Origin: Zoroaster sp. YZ-2022
Lineage: Eukaryota; Echinodermata; Asteroidea; Forcipulatida; Zoroasteridae
Length of the DNA stretch: 64,000 nucleotides
Reading direction: 5' to 3'
Assembly (NCBI GenBank): GCA_029582265.1
Contig: CM055817.1
Coordinates: 32,469,097 to 32,533,096, forward strand
This document shows, piece by piece, positions 1 to 11,136 of the stretch (position 1 is its first letter; each line of letters starts with the position of its first letter). The position numbers and the translations under genes were made by a program. The notes beneath the pieces were generated by a model. The model was not told the origin of the DNA. It was given only the letters and a program-made list of their open reading frames with translations, and did not search any database.

Positions 1-241
1 CTACTTGAAAAAAAACCTCTTTTTCTGTAACATAAATATTTTGATTAGACAAGTCGCTGGAAATTTTTTTCTTGCAGCTTCAAAATTTCCAGATTGTTGA
101 TACCGTTTTGATATATTACTCTGAAATGCTAAAGGAAGCGTAATTTTATTATAAATTAGCATTATTTAATGTTTTTGTTTATAACAAAATGCATCACATA
201 CGATTGAATTAAACAATAAATAAATCCCGTCGAATTAGATA

Positions 242-960
242 ATATAATCGATAATCGTGAAGGTAAACTTACGATATCGTTAAAGGCCATCAACTTTTGG
301 ATCGGCTACTATAATGTGCGCAAGAAAGAAAACATATTGCGGTGTAAAATTAATGCTGGAGGTCAACCAACCGATCAGTTTCAGTTTATCAATCTGGGAC
401 TTTACAATATAAAACAAATTATCGATATTATCGTACATAACACACCTTGGCATATGTTTGGCACTGATGAAAAATCTGGTGAATCTTTGCTCCAAATTAA
501 TAATCAAAACAGAAAAATAAAATGTTCACCAGGGCTACCCAATTTACTCGGGTTTTCTGATGATTTTCTAGGTATGAGAACGCATAATGGAAAAAATTGA
601 TTTGCAGCCTTTTAAAATAATGTACATTCATTGCGAACAAATTTCTACTAGCGAAATTTTTATTTTTATTATAAATAAACATAAGGTTTATTTAGCCCTA
701 AACATATCTCACGATATGCAAGAACGTTAATTCTATCACCGTGGACAAATGGATTAAAACTATTCCAAGAAGTGCGTAGAATGAGAATGACGACTAATTA
801 TAAAGATTCAGACTTTGTCAAACTCGGCACGAACGGAAGAAAATTTATACCAAAAAAAATAGAGGGTTGTGGATATGAATATTAGATGCTAGATGTGATG
901 TGTGATTTATTATAAGAAATAGAAATTATTAAATGTTATAACCGAAAATAGTAAGGGTTA
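242..960 (+). pseudogene. Relic homologue of the 36.5-37.1 kb element gene
   Basis: The open stretch at 316-600 and codons just upstream align with the gene at 36536-37147. Shared landmarks are a W-I/V-G-Y-Y-N-V-R-K-K-E block, a G-L-Y/F-N-I block, and the L-A/P-N-L-L-G stretch in the middle of the protein. After the stop at about 600 the similarity continues in another frame (M-Y-I-H-C-E-Q-I-S near 620), which shows a frameshift. A C-terminal piece (S-F-K-I-K-D-S-R-G-K) survives at 1108-1200. No start codon is preserved. Function unknown. Confidence 0.65.
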
Positions 961-1107
961 AGAGGAGGTTAAAGCCGGCAATAAGAGTTCTTAAACAGCC
1001 TTTTTTTATTTTTTATTTATTTTTTTAATTATAAAAATAGCATGACTCGTCAGGTGCAGTATGCTATAAGGCTATTGGCAGGTTTCGTCTCACGACTGGA
1101 ACTGTAA

Positions 1108-1850
1108 ACGAATTGAGTTTTAAAATTAAAGATTCGAGAGGTAAAGACATTAATAATCACGGTATGCCAGCCATTATAACCGTCGAAATTAATAAATAAA
1201 TAAATAAAATAAAATAAAACTAATGGTTAATATAAATTGCGATTATTTACGGTCCGAGTTTTACGGGCGACGCAAGCGAGCCAATTTCATCCAATAATAA
1301 CAAAACGTCTATTTTTGAACATCATGGGCATATTGATCCGGATGAAATGCTACAACCAATAAGGTTGATAAATTTAACGGGACTACCCATTAACCTCGAG
1401 TGGGATAATGTGTCGAGACAACCCAGGTTTTTTCTCTCGAGAGAACCGGCATACTGTTATATTTTTGTAAAAATAATCAAGGGTGAAAATGATTCTTATT
1501 CATTCTCGACAAATCGCGACTTTGTAACAATCGAGCTTATGTTTTCTTCACTACCGATGGTTTTGAACCGCAATTTTCTGTTAGTACAAATTTACCACAG
1601 CATTTAGAATGTGGAATATGCTTCAAGATCAAAGATAACAAGTCTTTATACAAGCAACCTTTTTTGGCAATTTAAGCAGTGGAGTCTGTTTCGAAATAAA
1701 AGTTGAAAGTTACAGTGGTGAGATTTAAAACAAATTGAGTTTTAAAATTAAAGATTCGAGAGGTAAAGACATTAATAATCACGGTATGCCAGCCATTATA
1801 ACCGTTGAAATTAATAAATAAATAAAAATAAAACTAATGGTTAATATAAA
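1108..1850 (+). repeat. Tandem duplication inside the relic element
   Basis: The stretch 1108-1230 (C-terminal tail of the first pseudogene plus leader) recurs nearly identically at about 1727-1850. Each copy is followed by a MAxIYGP-type pseudogene. A roughly 620-bp unit was therefore duplicated in tandem, giving the two MAxIYGP relics at 1228 and 1850. Confidence 0.75.
1228..1728 (+). pseudogene. MAxIYGP-family relic, copy 1
   Basis: Reading from the former start (now TTG) the frame gives A-I-I-Y-G-P-S-F, then an E-H-H-G-H motif and a hydrophobic core, matching the intact-looking gene at 35971-36420. Frameshifts move the coding into other frames by about 1347 and again before 1600; the last part reads toward F-F-G-N-L-S-S-G-V-C-F. 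Homologues in this window are at 1850, 34826 and 35928. The family is unnamed here. Its repeated presence in a virus-like element suggests a structural or accessory role, which is only inference. Confidence 0.6.
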
Positions 1851-2330
1851 TGGCGAATATTTACGGTCCGAGTTTTACGAGCGACGCAAGCGAGCCAATT
1901 TCATCAAACAAATTACAAAAAACGTCAATTTTTGAACATCATGGACGTATCGCTACCAATGAAATTCGCGAAACGATACCGTTGATAAATTTATTGGGAA
2001 GACTACCCATAAACCTCGAGTGGAAAGGATCGACGAGTCAACTCTGTATTTTCCTCGCGATAGAACCGGCATACTGTTCAATTTTTGCGAAAAGAATCAA
2101 GGGTGAAAATGATTCTTATTCAATCACGTCAAAGCGCGACTTTAGTCAATCAAGCCTACATATTCTCCACTACCGATGTAAAACTTTCTTTTGGCACTGT
2201 ACCACAACTTTTAGAATGTGTAATTTGCTTCAAGACCGAAAATAGGAAGTCTCTGTACAAGCGACCTTTTTCGGGTCTACAGACAGGGAATCTGTTTTGA
2301 TATAAAAGTTGAAAGTTTTCCCTTGGTTTA
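1850..2330 (+). pseudogene. MAxIYGP-family relic, copy 2
   Basis: The frame starts ATG-GCG with M-A-N-I-Y-G-P-S-F and stays open for 131 codons to 2245, with the E-H-H-G-R motif at about residue 30. A shift near 2140 moves the natural continuation into the frame of the 2085-2300 open stretch. The conserved C-terminal Phe-Phe/Gly segment follows at about 2260-2330. It is 83-120 residues short of a full gene in any one frame. It arose by the tandem duplication that spans 1108-1850. Confidence 0.65.
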
Positions 2331-2362
2331 AAAACAATATAATCTTTATTATTAATAGAATA

Positions 2363-2941
2363 ATGGCAGATGAAAAGATTTATCCAACATTACCAGCCAT
2401 GGACACCTCGGGCAATCTAAATGTGAATGCGTTTAGATTACAAAAAATCTACGAAATCTAGAAAGAAATTTCTGTAGAGAGAAACGAGCGCGAGAGATCG
2501 TATAAAAAATACAATAAAATAATCAAGACTTTATCTATCGCGGAAACAATGGCCGAATGCGGTGGTATCGCGGCTGGAGCGATGGGAATTGCCAGTCTGG
2601 CTAGCGTCGTAGCAGCGCTTGTCAGATTCGTCCTCGAAAGAGTAGCCATCGGGTTAGGCGGTATGGCAATGGCGATGAAATACGCGAAATACAAGCTCGG
2701 TAACAAATAAAAGAAACACGACGAGATAAGAGTTCTCGCCAAGAGGAAACTTAACACCATCGGCAGCCACGTTTCGAAAGCGATCGAAGACAATTGTATA
2801 AGCCAAGAAGAATTAGTTTTAATCAACGAGGAGCGAAACAAGTACTCAGAGATGAAAGAAAACATTCGAACTAAATTTACTCCTAAAGACGCTCCACCAG
2901 ATGTCAAAGCCATCGTCGACAAAGAAAAAAAGACCTTGTAG
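2363..2941 (+). pseudogene. Relic of Gly-rich hydrophobic element protein
   Basis: Starting at ATG 2363 the plus strand encodes a protein colinear with the minus-strand gene at 34188-34802. It has a short N-terminus ending in F-R-L-Q-K-I, a basic coiled segment, a Gly/Ala-rich hydrophobic stretch (A-A-G-A-M-G-I-A-S) and a second one (L-G-G-M-A-M-A), then K-K-H-D-E-I and a charged tail. Two in-frame stops are present, at about 2459 and 2708. The tail reads through M-K-E-N-I without a stop, which shows that the TAA after D-N-F-F in the 34-kb copy is a nonsense mutation. The long minus-strand frame over this region is a shadow. Confidence 0.75.
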
Positions 2942-3137
2942 AAAAACCTTTGAATTTAAAGTAAACTTTTCGATAGAAAAATCTTACAACGATATTTATA
3001 ATAAACTAGCCTTAGATCTGCTAGAAAAACCTCCCGCGTATAATTCAACTTTAAAAAAAAAAAATATTCCGTGCGAGTATTTTTCAACTCGACCATGACG
3101 AGATTAGAATTTCTTCTAGCTCTCGCTTCAACGCGGT

Positions 3138-3503
3138 TTAGCATTTTTTTTTATAATCGCCACATTTCGTACATAAATGCGTCGTTGCTTTAGTACCTTT
3201 ATTACACCTTCTGCACGGACCCAATACAGATTGTCCTTGTCGAATACGCCACTGATGTCGCGGACAAAATTTGTCTCCTACCACACTAGGTAGACAACAC
3301 TTGTTTGTTTTACCCACTAAAAGCCATTCGCACGGAATAATAATTTTAGGCGGTAAATTATTTAAATGTTTTATAACCGCCAAGAGGTAATCGTTTTTAA
3401 TAAGTTTACCGTACTTGCCAGATGGCTCACCCGTCTTAATATTTTCTCGTTCAACAAACTGTTTGAGTTGCGCAAGGCTCTGTGCTCTGTAGTTAACCAT
3501 CAT
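3138..3503 (-). CDS. SAP-like/Cys-rich small protein of the relic element
   Basis: A 121-residue frame aligns along its length with the 160-residue gene at 33623-34105. Residues 8-45 form a SAP-like helix-loop-helix (L-A-Q-L-K-Q-F-V-E). The rest is Cys-rich: a C-E-W-L-L-V-G-K-T segment shared with the 33.6-kb copy, a CC pair, then C-x2-C and C-x2-C pairs that probably bind zinc. It is the only gene of the relic that is still open end to end, although its C-terminal basic tail is shorter. It lies on the opposite strand to its neighbours, as in the 33-kb element. DNA binding is inferred from the SAP-like fold; no function is known. Confidence 0.6.
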   Translation of the reverse strand: MMVNYRAQSLAQLKQFVERENIKTGEPSGKYGKLIKNDYLLAVIKHLNNLPPKIIIPCEWLLVGKTNKCCLPSVVGDKFCPRHQWRIRQGQSVLGPCRRCNKGTKATTHLCTKCGDYKKKC

Positions 3504-3560
3504 CTTTTATATTAATACTATATTTTTTTATTTTAATTCTCACTTTTTATGGAATTTGTT

Positions 3561-3894
3561 TAAATATTTTTAGTTTTCAATTTTTTTTAACCATCCTTCG
3601 TCGCCGCAAGACGAGAGATGGGTTGGATGGGCAAGGGAAGAGAGAGAGGTGGGGGGGAGGTGGTCTAGGAGCTGGTTTTGGCGAGTGGTCCCGTACCCCC
3701 AGTTATACACTACTTGTCATTATAAGTCATTTAGTTTTTATTGTTGACACCAAGAACAAAACAATAATTAATTTATGCTTAAATGGGTTTGTCTATGTAT
3801 AGTGTAACCACAAAAATGTGTTAAATGTGTGGGCACTGTTTTGTCCCCCGTGGTATTAAGCTTAGTTGGAGGTCCATACCACTACATATTGATT
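3561..3894. other. Non-coding, no gene seen
   Basis: A short G-rich patch at 3600-3690 is followed by AT-rich sequence. No convincing frame, TIR or RNA signature was seen. Confidence 0.5.
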
Positions 3895-4640
3895 AATCCA
3901 TTATTTCTTGAACATGCTTTGACCTATATTAATCAAACTTGGCACAATTAATGTTCATTCACATGTCGTCAAAATGATATCATTGGTTGTCATGGAAACT
4001 ACCTCTAGAGGGCGCTGTACTTGGATGTATATCATGCACACATGAATTAATGGATACAATTATTTCTTATCTTTAGCAAATGTAGTCCACTAGTTATCAC
4101 TATGGGGATAACGTATCATTACATTTTATTTGCCAAGGATTTGTCAACTGTAATGCAAAGAAAAGCGAAATATAAATTTGACGAATTTGGTTAAGGGGTC
4201 TCTGGAGCTCATTGTTTAAACCCCTATCATGTCAAATTCAGCCGGGAATCCTTAGCATTTGGGGTGGGAGTGGATTACACAAACGTCCATTACTCCAGGA
4301 TGCTTTAACTTGCCAGGATGATGTCGTTGTTTCCAATGGAATCTACCTCTAGAGGGCGCTGTATTAGGATGAAAATTATACGCAAATGAATAAATGGTTA
4401 AAAGTATTTATTATTTTTAGCCATTGTAGTACACCATAAGGATAATGTATCATTAATTTTTAACTGAATGTGATATGTTAACTCTAGTGTAAGAAAAAAG
4501 GATACATTTGAAAATGTTGGGTTCGGTGTGTCTAGAGATCAGTGTTAAAGCCCCTATCGGTACCTTGTTTAGTCAAGAACCTTCATCATATGGGGTGGGA
4601 GGGATTAAACAATCCTCCATTACTCCGGCATGTTTTGACT
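3895..4640 (+). repeat. Diverged tandem repeat, two units of about 350-400 bp
   Basis: Units at about 3895-4300 and 4300-4640 share a series of landmarks in the same order. These are an N-CTCTAGAGGGCGCTGTA block (about 4002 and 4349), a GATAAYGTATCATTA block (4107 and 4440), and a GGGGTGGGAG-T/G-GATTA block followed by TCCATTACTCC. The rest is strongly diverged. No coding frame. Confidence 0.55.
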
Positions 4641-5052
4641 TACATTCATTAAATTTGTATATGTATATGTTATCAAGATGCCTTCCCGTTTAAGATAGCA
4701 TCCACATTTTCAAGGAAGCCTCATTGCAGGTCCAGGTTATATGAGAGCATCATGTTGGAGTTATGAAACCTCCTGAAAGGGGCTCCTGAAAGGATGCAGT
4801 ATCCTCACAAATCAGACCATACAGCAGTGTTGGAATATAGGCCAGCACTGCGGCACATGTTCCGCATCCCATCCCGAAATGTGGCTTCCCCTAACATGAG
4901 GACTGCTGTGACGTATGAGCCAAGGCATCTGCTTGTCAGCAATCCATCTGCCATCCAAACTCAATGACACACGTTTTAGTTTCGGGAAGGGTTATCCAAT
5001 GGAAGGTCACTCCGGCCTGGTTTTAGGCACAGGAAATCATCAACCGGCTTGA
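4641..5052. other. Intronic or intergenic, nothing recognised
   Basis: No splice-bounded LRR exon, tRNA-like box pair or TIR was seen in this interval. Confidence 0.4.
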
Positions 5053-5423
5053 AAGGTTTTAGTAATGAGCAATGTATTTTCACAGATCACAGATCACAGA
5101 TCAGAAAGTTATCATTCTTATCAAGTAATAGGGACATTTGTTTTATTATTTTATTCCTCACACTGTCACACTTGTCATTGGTGTGCAGTGTGTCAACAAA
5201 CACTGTGTTTAAATGTTGATGTTCTTAAGTATTGTGTATCGAGATTCCGTTGTGATTACATTTCTATATAATTTACTGCAGGCACAATTATTTCTCATAG
5301 TTTAACAGATCCATCATATTTAACCAAGTATGCTTTCCGGAAAATCTAAGGACATTGGTGAAAATAACCACATCAACTTGAGTTAACGAGATGTTTTAAT
5401 CCTTATTTGTTTGATCATATTAG

Positions 5424-5495
5424 AGACCTCTCCAACAACCAAATCAGTGAAATTTCATACGGAACATTTTATGGTCTACGAAATCTCAGATACTT
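5424..5495 (+). CDS. LRR exon A1 of LRR-GPCR gene
   Basis: A 72-nt exon bounded by a TATTAG acceptor and a GTAAGT donor, phase 2 on both sides. It encodes one leucine-rich repeat (D-L-S-N-N-Q-I-S-E-I then F-x-x-L-x-x-L-x-Y). The split Leu codon (TT/A) is rebuilt at each junction. One-repeat, symmetric-phase exons are typical of LRR-GPCR ectodomains and can be duplicated without breaking the frame. Confidence 0.8.
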
Positions 5496-6185
5496 GTAAG
5501 TATTAATATACATAAATTACAATCACGTAGTATCCAGTCACTGATTTCTTCTTTTAGTTGCATTAACGTCTGACGGCGAAACGAACTAGAGTTATGGCTT
5601 ATGTTGCATCAGCTATTAGAAGCCAGCAAGCTGCTCGAAGCAACATTGTTTTGAAACCTTGATAACAGAATTATAGTAGACATTAAATCTAGTTTACACT
5701 TTTGGTAAAATGTTTGTAAATTCATCTTAAATAATAATTAAGATGTATGTATAAAAACAACCTGTAAATGTAATTGTGTCTCGATCATGAAAACTTGTGG
5801 AAATTCATCCATCCTGTTCGTAATCATTGTAACGTGTGATGTCTGTCTTCAGATGACAGAAATTAAATTTGGAAATTATGTTATTACTTTTACCTAAACG
5901 ATAGTACCCAAGACAGAAATATTTCAATTGATGTTTGATACCATCATCAACTTAACACAAAGTAAGTTTTCTGTTAAACTGTGATCATATATATTATTTT
6001 CGGATTACCAATAGTGTCTAATGGCGACATTATAAGTATTAGAATCACTGTATGACTGGTCTAGCCTTTATACAAGAAGTTCGCACGTTTCATTGTGTGA
6101 ACAACTATGTTGTGTACAAACTAGAGGACTACCCGTTATTAATTTATCGAGGAGTCATCCCTACTTAGTTTTTTTCTAATTTAAG

Positions 6186-6257
6186 ATGGCTTGACAACAT
6201 AAATATAAGTAAATTTGCACTAAGAATATTTGATGGTCTGCACATACTAATTCTTCA
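6186..6257 (+). pseudogene. Eroded LRR exon B1
   Basis: After a TTTAAG acceptor the phase-2 frame reads an LRR-like W-L-D-N-I-N-I-S-K-F ... F-D-G-L-H-I-L-I-L pattern over 72 nt, but no GT donor follows (TTCATAAAC). The copies at 9118 and 12455 share this defect, and the 9118 copy has also lost its AG. It is probably a dead exon carried along by the duplications. Confidence 0.5.
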
Positions 6258-6701
6258 TAAACTGCAAATAGGCAATAACTAGCAACAAAATAGGTTTGAC
6301 TGAATCTATTTTCACTACTTTATTTCTTAAAATGACACAACGTAATGAGCAATGTATTTTCACAGATCAGTCGTTTAATTTATACCAAAGTTATTATTCT
6401 TATCAAGTAATAGGGACCTTTGTTTTATTTTATTCCTCACACTGCCACACTTGTCATTGGTGTGCAGTGTGTCAACAAACACTGTGTTTAAATGTTGATG
6501 TTCTTAAGTATTGTGTATCGAGATTCCGTTGTGATTATATTTCTATATAATTTATTGCAGGCACAATTATTTCTCATAGTTTAACGGATCCATCATATTT
6601 AACCAAGTATGCTTTCAGGAAAATCTACGAACATTGGTTAAAATAACCAAATCAACTTGAGTTAACGAGATGTTTTAACCTTCTTTGTTTTATCATATTA
6701 G

Positions 6702-6773
6702 AGACATCTCCAACAACCAAATCAGTGAAATTGCACCCAGAATATTTAGAGATCTAGTACAACTGGGATACTT
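6702..6773 (+). CDS. LRR exon A2 of LRR-GPCR gene
   Basis: A 72-nt, phase 2/2 exon with ATTAG acceptor and GTAAGT donor. It encodes D-I-S-N-N-Q-I-S-E-I-A-P then a Phe/Leu-spaced LRR tail. Substitutions from the other A exons cluster in the C-terminal half of the repeat (R-I-F-R-D-L-V-Q-L-G), which is the part that varies between copies. Confidence 0.8.
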
Positions 6774-7627
6774 GTAAGTATTAATATCATAAATTACAAT
6801 CACGTACTATCCAGTCACTGATTTCTTCTTTTAGTTGCATTAACGTCTAACGGCGAAACAAACTAGAGTTACGGTTTATGTTGCATCCGCTATCAATACT
6901 CAGATCAGACTACTTTAGAAGCCACCAAGCTGCTCGAAGCAAATTTGTTTTGAAACCTTGATTGATAACAGAATTATAGTAGACACTTTTACACTTTTGG
7001 TAGACACGTTTACACTTTTGGTAAAATATTTGTAAATTCATCCTAAATAATAATTAAGATGTATGTATAAAAAGAACCTGTAAATGTAATTGTGTCTCGA
7101 TCATGAACAATTGTGGAAATGCATTCATCCTGTTCGTAATCATTGTAACATGTGATGTCTGTCTTCGGATGACTGAAATTAAATTTGGAAAATTTGCTTT
7201 TACCTAAACGATAGCACCCAAGACAGAAATATTACAATTGATGTTTGATACCATCATCAACTTAACACAAAGTAAGTTTTCTGTTAAACTGTGATCATAT
7301 ATATTATTTTCGGATTACCAATAGTGTCTAATGGCGACATTATAAGTATTACAATCACTGTATGACTGGTCTAGCTTTTATAAAAGGAAGTTCGCACGTA
7401 ATGCGGCCCATACACGATCAATTTTATTGGGCAATATCTACTCTTGTGCAATATTATTGATCGTCTAACTGCGATATTGATGAATTGCGCAATATATTGA
7501 AGATATCTAACAAAGTTTGATTTTTATTGACGTTTGCACAATACTTTTGCCCTGTGTATTGTTACGGGCAATACTATTGTACAATAACCCTTTAGTCTGC
7601 ATAGTGTCACATACAGGTAACATCAAA

Positions 7628-7825
7628 ATGGCTTATAAACAGGAAGATAGACATTTTGTTCTTGAGTGGATCCAAGTATATCATGAACTACCAGCGCTGT
7701 GGAAGGTTAAAAGCAAAGAATACAGTGACAGAAATAAAAAGAATGAAGCTTATGAGACCTTACTTGCTAAATACAGCTGTCCAAAATGGATCCCCAGCAA
7801 CAGGTTTTTGCCAAGAAGGGAATAA
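7628..7825 (+). pseudogene. MADF-like DNA-binding protein of Harbinger element, copy 1
   Basis: ATG 7628 opens a 65-codon frame with an aromatic/charged MADF-like helix (W-I-Q-V-Y ... L-P-A-L-W-K-V-K-S-K-E-Y). Coding similarity to a Ser/Gln-rich tail continues in another frame (about 7786-8052), so the gene is frameshifted. In Harbinger elements the MADF/Myb-like protein partners the transposase for nuclear import and DNA binding. Here the truncated product is unlikely to work. Confidence 0.55.
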
Positions 7826-8464
7826 ATTACATTTTGTTTGAAGATCAAATGGGAACTCTGCACCGCCATTCCATACAAATAAATGCCTCGGGCAGCAAAG
7901 CTACTACATGTACTCCATACAGTTACGCAAGTCAGGCATCGTCTTCTTCACAACCTGTGAACATTCAAAGTGCCTTTCCTAGCCAAGAGTTCAATGCTCC
8001 CAATCAAGCATCTTCTGCTATTGGTCATTATTTTGCCAGCTTTCGCCCATAGTAAATGAACAAAATGCCTGACAAAGAATTAATAACAACTGTCAGAAAT
8101 ACTTGTGTTTTTTTTTTCTAATAAAATTATAGAAATTCAGAGCATTACATTATTTTGTTTTGGACAATAAAGCAACTCAATGTTAAAATCTATTTATTTG
8201 AATTAAACAATAAAACTATATTATAAGTAAAAACAAAGTTTCTTTGTTTTGAGCATTAAAGCTATGCAAAGTCCAAATATATTCATTTGATTGGAACAAT
8301 CAAACTATGTAAAGTTAAAATGTATCTATTTTCAACATACGCTGTTTTGAACAGGAAATAAGAATAAGTTATAAAAATGTATTTTTCGTTTGTACTAAAT
8401 AATTTAGTCCTGGTGTGTTCTTTATGGTTTCATGAGGTCATTCCATGTGTCACGCAAAAGAAAT

Positions 8465-8790
8465 AATAATACTAACCTGCATGTAGTTCTTTAAACAGAA
8501 GATGATTGCCTCATAAGTTTCCATCACGATTTTGCCTATCGCTTGTGGTGATATGGCCGTGCTGAATCTTCAGATCTTCAAATGTGTTTCCAGTTGCCAA
8601 GTATCGTAACGTTACTGACAAACGTTCACCTGCGGAAATGGGCTGACACATAACAGTGTCCTGCTTTTCTATCATCGGAGTAGTTCATCAAAATAATGTT
8701 TATCCATGCACAAGAAATTCATATAATCTTGTGGCTCATTTTCACGCAATTCCTGCAGAAGTCTTTGGTTGCTGAATAGATCTCTTCTTC
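8465..8790 (-). pseudogene. HARBI1-type transposase N-terminal fragment, copy 1
   Basis: This is the DNA counterpart of the open stretch at 11787-12071, but with small deletions and insertions (for example near 8570 and 8690) that break the frame. It covers only the N-terminal domain that precedes the DDE core. Confidence 0.6.
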
Positions 8791-9117
8791 GCAGCCAGTT
8801 CTTGGCCCATGTTCTTCTGGATTTCTTTGTTTTTTAGGCCTTTCTAACCCCACAGCAAGCGCTAGCGCTAAACATGTATCGCTGTCAATATCCATGACCT
8901 ACTCCGACAACGTCTTGGGTTCAAATGACGGGTTTATTGCGCAATATAATTGAATCATGTGTGTCGGACAGATTTGTGGGCAATACTGATTTCAATAAAA
9001 TTGATCGTGTATGGGCCGCATTACGTTGTGTGAACATCTATGTTATGTACAAACTAGAGGACTACGCGTTATTAATTTATCGAGGAGTCATCCCTACTTA
9101 GTTTTTTCTAATTTAAC

Positions 9118-9189
9118 ATGGCTTGACAACATAAATATAAGTAAATTTGCACTAAGAATAGTTGATGTTCTACACATACTAATTCTTCA
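9118..9189 (+). pseudogene. Eroded LRR exon B2
   Basis: The same 72-nt LRR-like pattern as at 6186, but the acceptor reads TTTAAC instead of TTTAAG and no donor follows. Both splice sites are lost. Confidence 0.5.
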
Positions 9190-10024
9190 TAAACTGCAAA
9201 ATAATAGGCAATAACTAGCAACAAAATAGGTTTGACTGAATCTATTTTCACTACTTTATTTCTTAAAATCACACAACGTAATGAGCAATGTATTTTCACA
9301 GATCAGTCGTTTAATTTTATACAAAGGTTATCATTCTTATCAAGTAATAGGGAAAATTTGTTTTATTATTTTATTCCTCACACTGTCACACTTGTCATTG
9401 GTGTAAATCATGCTGTCAGACACATTTTCTCTGTTAGTCTTTTGCTTTATTAAAAAAATAAACATTTCGTTTTATCATCAAGTGTTAATAAGTACGTGGT
9501 TGGTAATTTACTGTATTTACTTTGTTTAAAATGTTGATTGTTTATGTGTAACGCTGGCTTGAACTTATTTGTCACTATGGAAAAAATGTGGTTGCCTATT
9601 CGTCACTTCAGCACACGCATAGCGTATAGGCCTATACTTTCTTATTCGTCATTATGCTTATAGTAATGAGCAATGTATTTTCACAGATCAGTCGTTTAAT
9701 TTATACAAAGGTTATCATTCTGATCAAGTAATAGGGACATTTGTTTTATTATTTTATTCCTCACACTGTCACACTTGTCATTGGTGTGCAGTGTGTCAAC
9801 AAACACTGTGTTTAAATGTTGATGCTCTTAAGTATTGTGTATCGAAATTCCGTTGTGATTATATTTCTATATAATTTATTCAGGCACAATTATTTCTCAT
9901 AGTTTAACGGATCCATCATATTTAACCAAGTATGGTTTCCGGAAAATCTACGAACATTGGTTAAAATAACCAAATCAACTTGAGTTAACGAGATGTTTTA
10001 ACCTTCTTTGTTTTATCATATTAG

Positions 10025-10096
10025 AAACATCTCCAACAACCAAATCAGTGAAATTGCACCCACAACATTTAATGATCTAGTACTACTGGGATACTT
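10025..10096 (+). CDS. LRR exon A3 of LRR-GPCR gene
   Basis: A 72-nt exon, phase 2/2, ATTAG acceptor and GTAAGT donor. It encodes N-I-S-N-N-Q-I-S-E-I-A-P followed by T-T-F-N-D-L-V-L-L-G-Y. It differs from A2 at only a few residues; the two sit 3323 bp apart in duplicated units. Confidence 0.8.
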
Positions 10097-10944
10097 GTAA
10101 GTATTAATATCATAAATTACAATCACGTAGTATCCAGTCACTGATTTCTTCTTTTAGTTGCATTAACGTCTGACGGCGAAACAAACTAGAGTTATGGTTT
10201 ATGTTGCATCCGCTATCAATACTCAGATCAGATTACTTTAGAAGCCACCAAGCTGCTCGAAGCAAATTTGTTTTGAAACCTTGATTGATAACAGAATTAT
10301 AGTAGACATTAAATCCAGTTTACACTTTTGGTAAAATATTTGTAAATTCATCCTAAATAATAATTAAGATGTATGTATAAAAAGAACCTGTAAATATAAT
10401 TGTGTCTCGATCATGAACAATTGTGGAAATGCATTCATACTGTTCGTAATCATTGTAACGTGTGATGTCTGTCTTCAGATGACAGAAATTAAATTTGGAA
10501 ATTATGTTATTACTTTTACCTAAACGATAGCACCCAAGACAGAAATATTACAATTGATGTTTGATACCATCATCAACTTAACACAAAGTAAGCTTTCTGA
10601 TAAACTGCCATCATATATATTTGTTTTGGATTACCAATAGTGTCTAATGGCGACATTATAAGTATTACAATCACTGTATGACTGGTCTAGCCTTTATAAA
10701 ACGAAGTTCGCACGTAATGCGGCCCATACACGATCAATTTTATTGGGCAATATCTACTATTGTGCAATATTATTGATCGTCTAACTGCGATATTGATGAA
10801 TTGCGCAATATATTGAAGATATCTAACCAAGTTTGATTTTTATTGACGTTTGCACAATACTTTTGCCCTGTGTATTGTTACGGGCAATACTATTGTACAA
10901 TAACCCTTTAGTCTGCATAGTGTCACCATATAGGAAACATCAAA

Positions 10945-11136
10945 ATGGCTTATAAACAGGAAGATAGACATTTTGTTCTTGAGTGGATCCAAGTATATCG
11001 TGAACTACCAGCGCTGTGGAAGGTTAAAAGCAAAGAATACACTGACAGAAATAAAAAGAATGAAGCTTATGAGACCTTACTTGCTAAATACACAAAATGG
11101 ATCCCCAGCAACAAGTTTTTGCCAAGAAGGGAATAA
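10945..11136 (+). pseudogene. MADF-like protein of Harbinger element, copy 2
   Basis: A 63-codon frame nearly identical to copy 1 with a 6-nt deletion after L-L-A-K-Y. It is truncated before the Ser/Gln-rich tail, which follows in another frame up to about 11362. Confidence 0.55.

Larger units (their letters stand above)
1..3560. mobile_element. Decayed Maverick/Polinton-type element relic (left part outside window)
   Basis: Five recognisable pseudogenes match, by protein, the genes at 33.6-37.1 kb, in the same relative order but inverted. They are a 36.5-kb-type gene, two copies of the MAxIYGP family, the hydrophobic Gly-rich gene, and the SAP/Cys-rich gene on the opposite strand. Nearly every frame has stops or shifts. 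DNA-level identity to the 33-37 kb copies is low while protein similarity is clear, so this is another subfamily rather than a recent duplicate. The right limit near 3560 is set by the end of the AT-rich leader upstream of the 3503 start. I did not find a terminal inverted repeat there. Confidence 0.75.
7401..9021. mobile_element. Harbinger-like DNA element, copy 1 (non-autonomous)
   Basis: Terminal inverted repeats of about 28 bp begin ATGCGGCCCATACACGATCA at both ends. TA flanks each end (7399-7400 and 9022-9023), with outer context TAA on the left and TTA on the right. Inside are a plus-strand MADF-type frame and a minus-strand HARBI1-type transposase fragment, the usual two-gene layout of PIF/Harbinger, but the DDE catalytic region is absent. 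A paralogous empty site lies at about 6090-6106. Confidence 0.75.

Noticed and set aside
2458..2922. 154-codon minus-strand frame
   Set aside because: The plus strand here encodes a relic clearly homologous to the 34188-34802 gene; the minus frame is its shadow.
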